Of a stretch of 64,000 nucleotides of DNA, positions 13,601 through 26,890 are shown piece after piece. A model generated the notes under the pieces. The model did no database searches, was not told the origin of the DNA, and saw only the letters and a list, made by a program, of their open reading frames with translations. The stretch comes from Setophaga petechia (taxonomy: Eukaryota; Chordata; Aves; Passeriformes; Parulidae): NCBI GenBank assembly GCA_024362935.1, contig JANCRA010000003.1, positions 39,803,291 through 39,867,290 of the forward strand. Direction: 5' to 3'. The translations under genes were made by a program, and so were the position numbers. Positions within the stretch are counted from its first letter, which is position 1. The number at the start of each line of letters is the position of its first letter.

Positions 13601-16600
13601 TTTAACTTGCATACGAGCAGTCTGATCTATAATGGATTTAGCTAAGCAAAAGGAAAAATCCTCTTCAAGTTTGGCACACAGCACAGCACTATACAAGTAC
13701 CTGGGCTGCCACTGCCTCTGCATTATCAGAGTGCCTCACCCAGGGCATCCTACCCCTTCAGCAGATAGGCTGGATATTTGCTGGTTATCTGCTAGGTCAG
13801 TATCCCTCCTAAAGAAAAGTCCAGTGAAATAAGCAACCAGCTTAGCCAAGGCCAGATGGGGAGCCAGGATTCCCCAGTTCACAACCCTCTGGCTTTAACC
13901 ACAAAGTCATCTTTCAGCAGAGATTAGCTGTTCCAAGAGCCCACATTGCTGTCAGATGGGCACCACAGGCAGGTCATGCATTAAGACAGTAAGCATGGGA
14001 AGACTCTTCTCTCTGTAGGCATTCAGGTCAGTTAGCACCACACAGAGGAAGCTATAAAACCATACCCCACTGGTGAGAAATTGTTAACGGGATTTTGGTT
14101 TTACTGAGCTGGTCATTAAACAGTGCTGGTCCCGCATTACAGAGAAATAGCTAGAAACACACAGAATAAACCAGATCATCCTGAAGTATTTACCTCTGGA
14201 TAGCTGTAATTATAAACCAAACATCACCAGCTTCTCTCTCTCCCTGCAGTAAATAATTAACTGCAAAAGAATATTCCTCTTGGCTCCATCCTCCCCAATC
14301 AATTCTGCTTTGCAACAATGTGCTGCCTGGATTGCTCGCTGTATCAGGGCACCCGAATGTTCCCCAGATCCCCTTGGAAGACAGAGGAGGTGGAACTGTT
14401 CACTCCAGTACAGCACAGACCTTTCCTTCAGGGTACAAGGGGGCATCATGGCATAACTCCCAGTACTTCAAGCAGTCAGCTATGACATACACAGCTTAGC
14501 TCATGCACTGCTGCAACATCACTGCAACCATCAGCAGAGGCGAATCACGCACTCTGAGCGTTCCCATCACACCCCTCTGGACTGCCTGAGCTTTATTGCC
14601 AAGGCAAAGCAAATTTCCTCCCCTGAAAGACAAGGTTTTCTATTTCTTTCATTGTTTTTGAATTATCCTCCCCAACCCTAGATTTCATCCAGGGGTAAAA
14701 AAAACCCCAAACCACCAAAAAAAGTCTTCTTTATAATAGAAACACCATTTCTTAAGAGACTTTAATTTTCGTATACTAGATCAAAGTTGAATATTGTGAC
14801 TGCTCAGCCATGCACTATAACCTGCACAATGACCTATTCACCTCTTGCCACCTACCCTAATCAACCTGAATTTCATACAGACTCTGCAAGTAATAGGTAA
14901 ACCAGAAAACGTCCAAGCACCTGATCCTTTTGCCGTACTGAAAGACCACTCCTGGCTGTAAACCTAGTGGGGAGGAAGGATGATGCCAGGAGGAAAGGAA
15001 AACTGCCTGGCAGGAAGGCTGAGTTTGGTCAGACAGCAGATGGAAGCAGGTTGCATACAGATACACAACCAGGGAACAACACAAGGGCTGCCATTTGATC
15101 CTGGTTGCTTTCTTAAGATACAAAGTCAAATTCACTTTTGAAAGAAGCATAAGGAGAACACAAGCAAAAATGACAGCTGGGGAAAACCTCCAGAACTGCA
15201 GGAACACCCTTCCTGCAACAGCCAGAAAACATGGGGAGAGGCAGAGAAGCATTACCACCAAGCAAACATCTTCATACTCAGACACAGTCTGGGTTCAGTT
15301 TTACATTTTTATGGGTTTAAACACATACTAGATTTAGATGAGCTGTGAAGTGCTCAATAAAAAACTACACCAGGAAGGTAGAGAAAAAGAAGAAAAAAGG
15401 CTAATTTAGACTCAAAAAGCATGGAAAGAGAGCTTCAAGAAAGAGACAGAATGGAAGGAAAACCATGACACAAAAGAGATAAATGAAACAGATACCAGGG
15501 ACAGTTCAGGAAACGATCAACCATGCAAAAATGGAATGAAAACTGGAAGAGAAAGATAAGAGAACAAGGAACATGCCATGACAAATCAGCTGAATGGCAG
15601 TTGGCAAATAGATCATTAATTTCATCTCATCCGTATTTGTCAAATAATTTGTTTGATTAAGACTATTTTGTGGTCTTCAGCCAGGTATAGAGCTGATCAA
15701 ATATCATGTCATTAATATATTATTAGATTAATACAAGTAAAATTCAAATACATTCAACATTTTTATCTGCTGCTCAGTAAGTTCTGGTTCTAAGTTTACA
15801 GTTCAAAAATGTTGAAATAGAAAGCTGTGGATAAATTACAATTAAAGATTACTTGAAGCACAACCATTTTGCTTCTCCTAGACTGACAAAAATACAGTAT
15901 AATGTATAACTCATCTTGAGAGACAGAAGAGAATCACCACCCTCCCACAAGGAATCCCTCTCTATAGGCAGTACTTTTTGTCTTGATTTTATTTTGTTGA
16001 ATGTTTTCCCCAACTTTTCTACTCCATTAAGGTTTTTCACCCCAAGAAAATCTGGTGAGCTCCAAGGGCAGCCTAATAGAAAGGTAAATTTGGGGTGCAC
16101 TGGTAGCAGGAGGGAAGGCAGCGGGAGTCATATCCAACCTGGAAGCAAATGCTTATGTTTGAGCTGAGCTTTTCTCCTCTTAAACGGAAGTCAGGTGAAA
16201 GATGAACAAGGATGCCTCAGGACCTGTACTCTCACAGGGAAAAGGCTCCCCCATTATCAGCAGCCTTTTCCAAACCTCCCTGGGAGAACCAGGGATAAAA
16301 AAAGGTCACTTGGCAATTTTTCAGCCTGCTTTTATCCCCCTCCCCCAAGACAACAGCAAGGTCCCCTTGAGAATCCTCAGGCCACGGGGTGAAAGCCATC
16401 AAAGGCAGGGTATCTCCACACACGTGGTGGCAGGGCTGCCAGGGAGCCCTGGGGAGCCAAAGCAAGCTCAGGAGGAAACCGTGGCCATGGCTTTCCAGGC
16501 TGACATCAGAGGAACACGAGGCTACTCTCACTGCTGTTCTACCTTCACCACTGGCAGCAGCCAAGAATCAAACTCGCCACAGGAGAGAACCACAACAAGG

Positions 16601-17681
16601 GCAACTCCCTGTGGCCAGAAAAGTGTCCCTCAGGTCATAAGTCCTGTTTAAATATCTCAGAAATATCCCAAACTGAGATAATTATTGCTAATTACAAGAT
16701 CATTTTTATGTAAACATGAAGGGTATTGCCACGCATACCTCATCTCTTTTTAATTAAAAGAAGTAAGAGGTTCGCTGAGATAAAAAAAAAGACATGCTGA
16801 CAGCTCCCACCCAAAAGCAGACTTTCTGCAGTGATAACACCCATCAGCTTCCCAGACCCACCGAGAAAACTGAACAGGGAAATCAATCAGCATCAGCCTC
16901 CCCAGTGCTGAAATGAAGCAGTTGGCACATTATTAATCACACAGGAAAGACATTTTATGAGGAGAAGGAAAGGACCAGACACACAGAGGGGTGATACACA
17001 TGGATTCAGACATGGCTGTCTTAAAAACACTTGGGAAAATCACACAAATCACCAGCTGTAGAATTAAAATACTTCAGAGCCGTGAAGGATAAACATATCA
17101 GCAATTGTGACTACAGCAACTCTTCAGCTGAGCACACACCAAACCTCATGTGTTTTCCTCCATTCAAAATCAGTTCCTGCTCCAAGCCACACATCCTACC
17201 CATGCCAACCAGACTGAAGTACATCTTGACACAGCCTCACCAGGAGTTCGTACCCCTTCTGCATTTCAAAGACCTACCCAGGAGCAACTTGCACATCATA
17301 GGCTACAAGAGATATGACCATCCAACTTAGGACACTGAAATATCAATGGCTTGACTTGCCATGCAATGGCTTAACAAGCCATTCCTGCTGCACAGTCCTG
17401 TTTCCAGCTGTCCTAAGCATTTCTCCAGCAGCTCCAGAGTTCGCCAGTCCACTCTGACTTCTCATCATCTCTTTTGCCTCCAGGCTCGCTCCACTGCTTG
17501 AGGTAATTTTAAAACACATTCCCACTCAGGACCTGTATGGGCCAAGCGAGCCATCAGATGCACCTTCACTTGGGGTGAAGATGCTGCAGCCCCGGACTCC
17601 GTGACACCCTTTGCAGGGCAGCAGGGCGCAGGAAGCCTCGGCACGCCGCAGAACCCTGGCGGGGAGCGTCCCTAGGAAGGA

Positions 17682-17701
17682 GGGAGGGAGGGAGAGGAGG
17701 G
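17682..17701 (+). other. G-quadruplex-capable tract
   Basis: Four runs of three or more G separated by loops of 1, 1 and 6 bases at the left margin of the CpG island. This matches the usual G4 pattern. Whether it folds or matters is unknown. Confidence 0.5.
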
Positions 17702-18549
17702 AGGTGTCACCAGCTCCGCAGAGCCGCATGCTCGCAGAACGGGGGACCTCGCTCACTTGCTCACAGCTGCACACAAATACCTGCGCCTCCGCCACCTGCC
17801 TGCCCCCTCCGCGCCTCGCTCCGGGCCTGGCACCGCCATGGAGCTGGCCTCTCCCGGGGGGTGTCAGAGCCCAGCAGGTACCTGCTTTGGTAAAGAGTGG
17901 GGAGTCCGGGGCTCCCCCTTTGAAGCATCACAGGAGCAGTGTGAGGGATGCAAGGGGATGAGGAAAGACGGGTGCAGTGGGCTGCAAACTGGGGGCGCGA
18001 AGAAGAGGAGGTGAACACGGCTGCAGCTAAGGGACACGGAAAGGAGCGGGACGGCAAGGGAGGGAAGGAAAAAGGGCTGCAGCTTGTGAGAAGAACTGGA
18101 GGAGTGCACAGTGGGTGCAGAAGGAGGGCAGGGGCTGGAGGGCAGAGAGCAGGGAGGGCAAAGGGGGTACAGAGGCTGCGGCTCGGTGGTATCCCACCCC
18201 GGCGGCCTGCCGGGGCTCGGGTCGGCAGGCAGCGCCCAGGCAGCAGAGTCATGGCGCGGCCCGGCGAGCAGGTGGGTGGCCGCCACCGCCCCCAGCACCC
18301 CGGGCCCCGCCGCCGCCCACCGAGCCGAGGGTCCGTCCCTTTTCACCGCCGCCCTGGGCACGGCGGGGACGGCCCGAGCACGGCGGGGGTACGAACTTGG
18401 CGGCGGGGGGGGGAGGAACAACCCCGCTAACAGGTGGCCGCGGCGGCGCTGCCGACCCGTCCCCGCCGAGACGGTGGGCGCTGCCCCTGCGCGACGGCGC
18501 GTCCCACCCACCGCGACCCAGCGCCAGCCCGCTCCCGGCGGTCACTCAC

Positions 18550-18900
18550 CGGCTCGCCCACCCCGCCGGGCGGGATGCGCGTCCTGGAGAGCGGAGCGCG
18601 GAAGTTTAAAGCCGGGTAACAGTATTCGCTTTTGCCCTTCCAATGTAGGAAAAACCAAACTAGACGAGGCGCCCCCCCAGGCGGGCGAAACCGCGCTCCG
18701 CTCCTCCCCGCCGGGGGCTTCAGCCGCGCGTCGGCCCGGCGGCGAGGGGAAGTTTCCACCGCGGTGGTGGAGGCGCCCCCAGCGTGCCGCGCCCGCCCCG
18801 CATTGGCACGGGGCGCCGGGGCGCTGTGCCGCCGCCGCGCCCGGACAATGTGCGTGCGGGCAGAGCGGGAGCGGAGCGGGAGCGCGCCCCGCCGGCGGCC
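18550..18900 (-). other. Candidate non-coding first exon of a leftward gene (HRAS suspected)
   Basis: On the minus strand the sequence GAGCCG is followed by GTGAGTGAC, an excellent splice donor, with exon end at 18550 and donor GT at 18549-18548. Upstream on that strand are CCAAT and GC boxes at 18802-18806, about 18790-18800 and 18920-18966, so a start site near 18.7-18.9 kb is plausible; the right limit given is only a guess. No convincing coding frame is present, as expected of a 5' UTR exon. The HRAS suggestion rests on the mammalian gene order HRAS-LRRC56 and on mammalian HRAS having a GC-rich untranslated first exon. No RAS coding sequence lies in the window, so another leftward gene or lncRNA is equally possible from sequence alone. 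Confidence 0.4.
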
Positions 18901-20257
18901 GCGGCACACGCCCAGCCCGCGCCCCGCCCTCCCGCCGCTCGGCGCCCGCCCGCCGCCCCTGATTGGCGGCCCCCGCCGCCTCCGCCCTCCGGGTGGGCCG
19001 CGCCGCCTGTCAGTCACCGCCGCCGCCCGCCCGCCGCGGCCCGGCCGCGGGGCGGTCCCTGGGGCGGCGGAGCCTGCGGGGGGGGGGCCGGGCGCTGCCT
19101 CGCCCCGGCGGGTGACCCCTGCTGCCTCCGCTCCCCGCGCCCCGGGAACCGCCGGGATCGCGTCCTTTCTCCGCCGGGACTCGAGTGCGCTCCCCGCCCC
19201 GCAGCGGCCCCTCCGCAGGAGTGCCCCGCACCCGATGGGAGGGGAAGGCCTGGCGGCCGCCGCTCCCGCAGCCCGCCCTTCCCCGCGGGACTGCCCGGGG
19301 CTGCGATGCCTTTGTCGGCGCCCCACGGAGGCGTTCTGGGGAGGAGGACCGGAGCCCCCTAAATGTAGCGTTGATTGCCGGTCACGGTCCTGCCTGATAA
19401 CGCGATGCGCTAAACTCGGCTCACAGGGTGCATTTATCTGGCCCCTGGAAATGCCCAGAAAAATAGATGACTCCAAATTATTCAAGTGCAATCAAGGCCA
19501 CAAAGGAAAGACACCTGAATTGGCTCTGTTTAAGGCAGATGGGGTTCAGTTAGGCTTAGCAGCAGAGCTATGCACGGTCTGAGCAGAATTACTGCAATTT
19601 CAGATGAAGGTCCAAGCGTGTCGAAAGGCTCTCGTCTTCATCCTATTTGGGTGCCACAAGGAGCACCGCTGAAGCAGAGCTAGTAAATATTGATGGACTC
19701 AAGCTTCATGTCCTGAAATCGGGTCTGTCAGTGCAGTGCTTACCATTCTGTCACAGTACACCAGACATTTTCTACTCTGGGCACTGTGATTCCCCTATTA
19801 CTATTTGGAAACTGGATAGAGTGGATTGCATAGTCACTGTATTTTCCAGCAGCTTGCAGAAGTAATCGAGCTTTGATGCAGAATACGATGCCAAATAAAG
19901 TACGCACTCCTGGTACTGGAAAAGCACTGTTCTCTCTGACATATGTTTCAAGCACACTTTCACAATTTATTGTTTCCATTAGAAAAGTATCTAGTAATCT
20001 GAAAATCGGTCTAAAAACCATTGTTCTAGATACTATGCTTGACACATAATAAAAAGAAAGCTCATGCCCAGCAGAGCTTGTATCAAGAGCAGATTAAACA
20101 CGTTCAAAGGATACCCGTAGAGAGAGTTGTGCAGGTTTTCTCAGGTCTCACAAACATGCTGTTGCACCAGCACAAACAAACCTGCCGAAGCACTTTTCCA
20201 AAAAAACCAGCACGCAAACATACAGGTCCAAACAAAAAGGCTGAAGCTTGAACCTAC

Positions 20258-20475
20258 CTCGAAACTCTTTCCTTGCTTCTAACAAGCCCTCCTGACTCTG
20301 AGTGAGCTCTCGGTTGCGCAGGGAGGCGAGGGCCGCAGCTGAGGGAGAGCCAGCATCGCTCCCGAGCGAGCCGAGGGCAGAGCGGCGCACACACAAAGGT
20401 GAGGGGCTCCTCCGCAGGCAGCCACACGCACGCACCGTGCGCCGCCTCTCCGGGCTACCTGTCTCATCTTGTTGT
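20258..20475. promoter_or_regulatory. Small CpG-rich patch with splice donors on both strands
   Basis: A local GC and CpG rise of about 200 bases, separated from the large island by ordinary sequence. On the minus strand TTTCGAG precedes GTAGGTT (exon end 20258). On the + strand CACAAAG precedes GTGAGGGG (exon end 20398). Both are good donors, so the patch may hold alternative first exons for a leftward gene, for a rightward transcript (an upstream LRRC56 leader or a lncRNA), or both. No coding potential was recognised. Confidence 0.35.
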
Positions 20476-23400
20476 AGCCGTGTCTAACGAGCAGGCAGGG
20501 TACTGGAGCATGCAGGAATCTTGCTTTTTGAAGCACCCTGAAAACAGGCTTCTCTTTTTTGGTACCTAGGTGGCCCAGAAGAACCTGTCAGGAAGCAAGC
20601 ACCAAATAGGTAGTAAAATAGGCACAGCTATGGGGGAACCTCCGTTTCATGCTTCCTGGGCTTCTCAGTGACCTACAAGAACCAAGAAACACCAGAAGAG
20701 GAGACTGAAACTGCCTCTCTCTTGCTCATTCTTCAGTGCCAGATCACATCAGGCTGTAAGATACCTGAGGACGATTTGTTTGCAGACTGCTGGAAGACAG
20801 AGACGGAATCACCTATTGGTGAGTCACAACCACACAATGGCAGAGGGGTGATGGCACAGACTTGCAAAGACACAGAGAGTGATAATAGCTTAAAAGTGTC
20901 CTCTTTCCCCTTCTACTTTTTGATGAAAAAGCAAAATACTGGAACTAGATCCTCAGCTGTGGCAAAGCAAAGAAACTCCATGCTTTTTTCAGAGCATGGA
21001 TTTACACTTTCTGAGGTCATATCCCATTCTATTTGTAAAAAAATTGTTGTTACTGAGCAGATTATTCCTTCGTCTCTCCAAATTTGAGTTTAATTCTTGG
21101 AAAATTCTGGCTTGCAGACAACTGTTGTGAGGCTTGCTTGACAGGAAAGGAAGGCTAACCAAGAGCTGGGTCCACTGGCATGCAGGGCAATGAAAAGGAA
21201 AGTGAGAGTATCTTAGGTCCTTACTGCCACAGTAAAACTCCAAAAACAAAATGTGCAGTGGAGTTGAAATACCTTCAATTCCCATACCTTCAATTTTCAT
21301 TGTTTTCACCAAACTTTATGCAGCTTGCATTTGGAAGGCCATAACTCAACGACATGCTTATCTTTGTCATGGCTTTTTGTACCAACACACTAAATTCAGT
21401 CTGTGAAGGTGCATTACTGATTTTTGTAGGTACTGTAACCCAAAATTAACTCCTTGATATTTTCACTCCTTCTTTAACTTCTGTGAGAGGGGAATTGTAC
21501 ACAAGACATAAACTTAGCTGTCCGCTCTGTGATATACAGACATGGCAAGAGCTTAGTGAGCAACTAAACTTCCTCATCATCTACAGATCAAAGCTACATT
21601 TTTAAAATTAGTCTTTTTTTGAGTGTTTTTTACTAGAAACACCTAAGTTTAATTATTCTTTCTTTCTCCCTAGTAAAAAACTTAAAAGAATATGAAAAAG
21701 TCTTCTTGTGATCATCAAAATCATCAGCAAAATAGGTAACAGTATTTTTTTTTAGCTTCACAAGGATACATACTTAAATACATCCAGATATCCACCATAT
21801 ATTTTTGATGTACTGGAGGGTTTATTAGTTCTCAGCAGACGCAGAGAGTAGATTACTGGTGTCAATTGCTATTGTTGTTCTGGGTCTCCTGTACTCACCA
21901 TATCTACAAGTTCACCTGACTTTTAATCATGCAGATTGCTTTCTGGTTCTTTCCATGGCTTTTGAGCTCACCCTAGTCTGTTTTCTTGAATGCATGCTTT
22001 TTCTGTGTGGCTGAAACTTTACTGGAAAGTGTTTGCAAGGAAGGCTCTGTCGTTGTGCTCCCTCTGACAATGTCTTTGACAGCATACTGAGAAAAACAGA
22101 GATCTCTGTGAGTTTTGCTTCCCCATTGCACAATATTCTTCATGATTTTTTAATTTAATCCTCCTGAAGATACACTAGACTCAAGAAACGTGCAAGTCCT
22201 TTTCTCATACTGGGATGTTTTCTTGCCCATCTCTCCCTCAGCTTAGAGAATGAGTAGGGGCATGGCAGAAAGCAAACTGATAAGTAATCAACTTTTAAAA
22301 ATTAATATCTTTCTAGGGAATGCAAATAGTTTCCTTTTAGTATCTGACCGAGTAACACAAGAAACTAATTATGGCAACCAGCTTATGGAACAGAAAAAAC
22401 TATATCATTACAAGGGGCTTTGTTACTATAAGAGGGAAAGAAGCTGAGACTTTATCAGTTTTGTTCACTTGTGTGTCATGCATCATCTGGTAGCAGAACC
22501 TGTCAGTAGAAGTTTGTGTTCAATTCAGTACAAGTCATCTGCCTTGTGGCCCTATCTGATACTTGGATCAAAGCTGAAGTGCAGTCAGAAGGAAAGAAGG
22601 AAGTGTTCAGAAGAATTGAAACAAGGCTGGATTCTCAGAAACACAAAGATGAATCCATTTCCTCCAAGCTGATGCAACTCTGAAGATGCCAGTAAGGGAT
22701 GAACCAATTCTGAAATTAATTTGGCTTGCATTCTCTGACAGTCTCCATTATTTTACTGTCCTTCTTTATTCTTTTTTAAGTGAAGTAAGTCAAACCCATT
22801 CTCTTTACAGGGATGCTTCTGGGAAGGACAGACTCATTTCCACTCAGCTTGCTTGGGTTAGTAAGTGAATGTAGAAATAGCAAAAGGAATCAGCTGAGAG
22901 CAGAGAGGGGAAACTGTCATAGTTACCATGGGAGGAAATAAAAGCTGAGTTTATTCACTCAGAGGAGGACAGTTTTGAAAACTATTGTTTGTGCACGAAG
23001 ACCAGCAGAATTACCCTGTGCTGAGGATTGGCTCATTTATAGATCTGGAGTGGGTCTAGGGTATGCTTTACTCTGGAGCTGGAAAGGATGTCTTCTGTGT
23101 GACAGATTTGAAAAGTGAAGGAAAAGCTGAAAGTTTCTTAATCCCTTGACTACTGATTTGAACCACAAGTAACACAGCTCCAACTGTGTGATGGACTGAA
23201 GTGTATGTTCCCCCTTCTATTTTAAAAACACTCTCTCCCAGTTAAAATTTATGCTGTTCATGCACTAGTGCTAATGCTTGAGAAACAGTGGCCAGCTTTC
23301 TGAGCTGCCTGGGGCCTAGCTGAATGCACAGGTAAAATTCTTGTGACTCATGGATAATTCTCTTCTAGCTTCCTGGTGAGGTTGTAGAGAAAATGCTGCT

Positions 23401-25961
23401 AGATAACAAACCCAGACAATAGCATGACTTGGAAAGAAGCCTTTGAAAATAAACTCTTAATGTATCAGATAAATCTATGCGAGATGCAAAGCTAGAGTTC
23501 GCTCTTGACAATGAATTCTTGTACTGTGAGTGACTGACTATAAAAAGACTTGGGAAAAATCTGAGTCTCCTGCAACACAAAGAAACCTTGAGATAAATGA
23601 AAGTCATCTCAAAGGAACCAAACTAAAACTGTTCAACACTATAATTTAACACAGTTTCCTAGAGACTGGGAAAAGTCAGTGGGCTTATCCTTACTGCAGG
23701 TTGTACCAAGAGAGAGCCACAAGAGATATCTCAAGTGTTAAATGCCACAAATGTGTATTGTCATCTCAGGAGCCTGGGAATCTTGGAGATACTTAAGATT
23801 TGGAAGCAGCAGTCCAACTGCAAAGGGTTTTTAAGACTGACACTGAACTGGAAAGATCTCCTGGAATAATCAACTAATAAAAGAAAACACTGAATTAATT
23901 AATCAGTCCTCCATAAATCAACAAAATCTTCCTCTATATAATCTCCAAAGGCATGGCATTGCTTCAGATGACTCAAGCAGTGAATGGGACCACTTTGTTT
24001 TTAATCCCCAAAATAATGGCACTAATACTGGATTAAATTCTGCTTAATAATTGTGCTCAGGTTTCTTTCAACCAAACCATTTGAAATGCTGCAGAAGGTT
24101 CTCGTTGAGCAGAGCAAAGTTGTCACTTCTGGAGTGTTATCTGATCCAGGACAAGATCTTGCTTATGATGGATTTCCTTTTTGAAATAAGCAAGGCAGCA
24201 TCTTGCCAAGTACCTGGCTCAAGCCCCACCAAAACTAGAGAGAGAAAAGATTTCTGTTGACTGAAATAAATTTTGCTAACAGTTGGATTTGGTCAATTTT
24301 GAACTGAGAATAGAAACTTGCAGAGACGATGCTCTGGAATAGCAGAAATGAAAGACTTTGTAATCAGAGCTTGGAAGTGGAAGGAGATTCATGTTCCATA
24401 GTTTAAAAATACAGACAGCTGCTGATTCCTTTTTTTGCTATTAAAAACCCCACAACCCAAACACACACACACAAGATATAATTCAGAGACTGGTCATTTC
24501 CCAGTCAGACTCCTTCTAGTGACACTGTGGGAATGAAAAGCTATCGCATCACCCTAGATGTGGTATGCAATACTTGGTAACATGAGGCCCTCCCCTGAGT
24601 GGATAATGGGATGGTTGGGCTTCAGATTTTGCTGTGTGGGGTGGGCAGTGGGGAGAGATGAGATAAGGGTTTGATCTCTGGGTATTTACAAGCAGAGTGG
24701 CTTTCTACAGATGCCTGATAATTTCAGTCTGATCTGAAACACACTGCCCTCTGCAGTGTCCCGTTTGTTCCTGTGGGTGTTTGCTGGCTATTTGTGCTTT
24801 TTCCAGGGAGTTGTAGCTGATCATGTGCTGAATCTGGAGCCTGAGACACTGAGAAACGACACTGATTCTTTCAAGAAATGCCCCCACCTCATCAAAATTG
24901 CCAGGGTTGGTGAGGTCCTGTATCTCCTTCCACTCTCTGCTGTGCCTGCCAGCATAGATCAGCAAGGGTCAGCTACAGTAGGAGGCCTGGTAATGCAGAA
25001 ATCTGCACGTTGGGAACAACACTGATTTTCCTGGCAGTGGCTTGCTGGCATATGTACAGGAGCTTTTGTTAGCTGTCAGGCTGAATGGAATGTCAATCAT
25101 TTCCTTGGAGCCTGATCTTCAGATCACTGCACTCTGAGAGAGGGCTTTTGCCTTCCTCTTCATGCAGCAATAACTCAGGTCTGTGGAAGCTGCAAGCCTT
25201 ATTTTTTGTTAAGAAACCCTTGTGATATTTAGTCCCCATGTGGTTTTCTTTTTCAAACTCTACAGAAAAGTTTGAACCCTTTGCAACTGATATGCTACCA
25301 GGTTTTTTTATGGGACAGTTTGGATCACTTACCATGCTCTCGGTCATCTGTCACGTTGCTGGCAGGAGCCAGATTTCCAGAGTGGAAGTGGGATGAGTTG
25401 CTAAGGAATGTCTTGTGCTCTATATAATTTCTGCATTCACTGATGTGCAACAGATTTATCTGTGTAGTTCAAGGCCTCTCTGTACCAGATGAGTTTGTAT
25501 TGAAATCTCAGACCGTCCCACATGTTCTCCTGGAGAAGACACAAAGATTATTGGTATTCTTTTTAAAATACTCTTCTTCATCAGCTAATGCTGATTTTCT
25601 TCCCCTCAGCATCAAAGAACAATTGCTAACTACATCTCTTTCTTGCAGAAATTTCAAAGCAGTGTTGCACAGCATGATTCAGGCATGCACACATGGTAGA
25701 ACTAGATAGAATTAAAGACATTTGTGTTTATCCAGTTAAACTACTGTTTCCTTTTACTTTGACTGTTTTTAATATACTGGCCACACATTGTCTCTAACCC
25801 TACCAAGCAGCCCTCCTTCTCATCATCCTGCTCAAGCTGCTGAGCCTTTTCTTCTCTTCTGTTAATTCCCTCACTAAATTCTGGTTTTCCTTCTACTGTG
25901 AGGAGATGCCCTGAGCCTTGGTTCCTATCTATGCAAGCAAGTAAAGCTGATGCGAAGCAGA

Positions 25962-25984
25962 AATACAATACAATACAATACTAT
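25962..25984. repeat. (AATAC)n pentanucleotide microsatellite
   Basis: Four to five tandem copies of AATAC followed by a degenerate copy. Confidence 0.85.
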
Positions 25985-26860
25985 ACATCAGACTGGAGAG
26001 GAGGGTAGAATCCAACCTTCCCAGCGTCTCTCTGCTTCTTAGTGCTCTTAACACACCAGTGTGTGCTCTATTCCTACCCAACCTTAGTAAAGCTTGCTCA
26101 TCTGGTCCCTTTCCATTATGGACAGGTGTTTTCCTCTGTGGTAGCCTCTTCCTGGTGCTCTTGTGTAGTGTTTCCAGCTCCCCCTCCATCCCTCTCTGTG
26201 ATTTCCTCAAATACATGCTGCTGCAGTAACCAAGTCCATAGGTGACCTCAGCCTTGAGGTTATTTATAGCAGAGGTAGACACTGTCCTGCAGTGCAGCTG
26301 CTCATTGTCAGAGCTAAAGATCCTGAGTTATAGAGCTCCCTGGGAGCTTATGGTGGTAGCAGTATTCCCACATCAAATGAGATCCAGGTTAGATACTGAA
26401 AGGTTTCCTTGGCAGTGAGGCTCTGCTCTTATGTCACTATCCTGTCTAGGCTGTCCTGAGAAATCCCTAGTAAAAGTGAGGGCACAGTCCTCCCACACAA
26501 ATGCCTTCAAGAGCAGCACAGGTCTAGAAGTCATCCCTTCAGTCAGAGACATGACAGAGTTGATCTCTCCAGGGTATTTCTACACCTATTTCACACAGAT
26601 TCTCTTTTTGCTGGCAGTTACCCCTTTTCCTATTACAGAACTTTCCCACACTGAAGCCATAAAGTTGACCACAGCATCTTGGTGTTTTGTCTGCAGTTTG
26701 ATCATCCCCTTTCCTCTGCTGCTTCTCCATCAGGGAAGGTGAAAAACAGAAGAGGACCTGCAGTCACTTGCATCTTGCAGGACCTGGTGCATGTCCATTT
26801 CATGTTCCTAGGTAACTTTTCAGGCAGATGTTCATGAGCTCAGCAGTGGTATGACTCTGC

Positions 26861-26890
26861 GTGTGTGTGTGTGTATGTGTGTGTGTGTGC
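26861..26890. repeat. (GT)n dinucleotide microsatellite
   Basis: About 15 GT units with one interruption (GTAT). It encodes the HTHTHT and VCVCVC-type shadow peptides on the two strands, which are not genes. Confidence 0.9.

Larger units (their letters stand above)
62..17600. other. Non-coding stretch; probable intron of a leftward transcript or intergenic DNA
   Basis: I found no exon with paired splice sites and recognisable protein here. Open frames are mostly under 150 codons. The two of about 210 codons near 12.0-12.6 and 13.0-13.6 kb are C-rich, low-complexity-looking and unlike any family I know. By eye the + strand favours A over T and C over G, the opposite of the right half, which would suit leftward transcription. 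Contents worth noting are the A-rich simple repeat at 1140-1237, a T18 run at 10621 and scattered short CA tracts. No CR1 tail was recognised in this part. Confidence 0.5.
17600..19450. promoter_or_regulatory. Large CpG island, probable promoter (candidate HRAS-side promoter)
   Basis: GC content and CpG density rise sharply here, peaking at about 18.2-19.3 kb. The core has GC boxes (for example around 18790-18800 and 18920-18935, and GGGCGG copies near 19050) and two ATTGG motifs at 18802-18806 and 18962-18966, which read as CCAAT on the minus strand. No TATA box is evident. A strong minus-strand donor sits at 18550/18549. Weaker + strand donors occur at 17880 (CAGCAG then GTACCT) and 18271 (GAGCAG then GTGGGT), so transcription in both directions is possible. 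In mammals HRAS lies head-to-head with LRRC56 and has a TATA-less, CCAAT plus GC-box promoter, so this is a candidate for that promoter. The long open frames across the island reflect high GC and are not read as genes. Confidence 0.7.

Noticed and set aside
14857..15285. 142-codon minus-strand frame with hydrophobic stretches
   Set aside because: Its length is within chance expectation for 64 kb, there is no recognisable family, and no promoter or splice context supports it.
18427..19582. Long open frames (up to 354 codons) on both strands across the CpG island
   Set aside because: They arise from very high GC and lack of stop triplets. The peptides are proline/arginine/alanine-rich with no domain, and overlapping frames are equally open.
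24705..25025. Overlapping frames of about 86-89 codons on both strands, one with a signal-peptide-like start
   Set aside because: Short, unrecognised and open on both strands. The apparent + strand start codon is not an ATG and there is no splice support.
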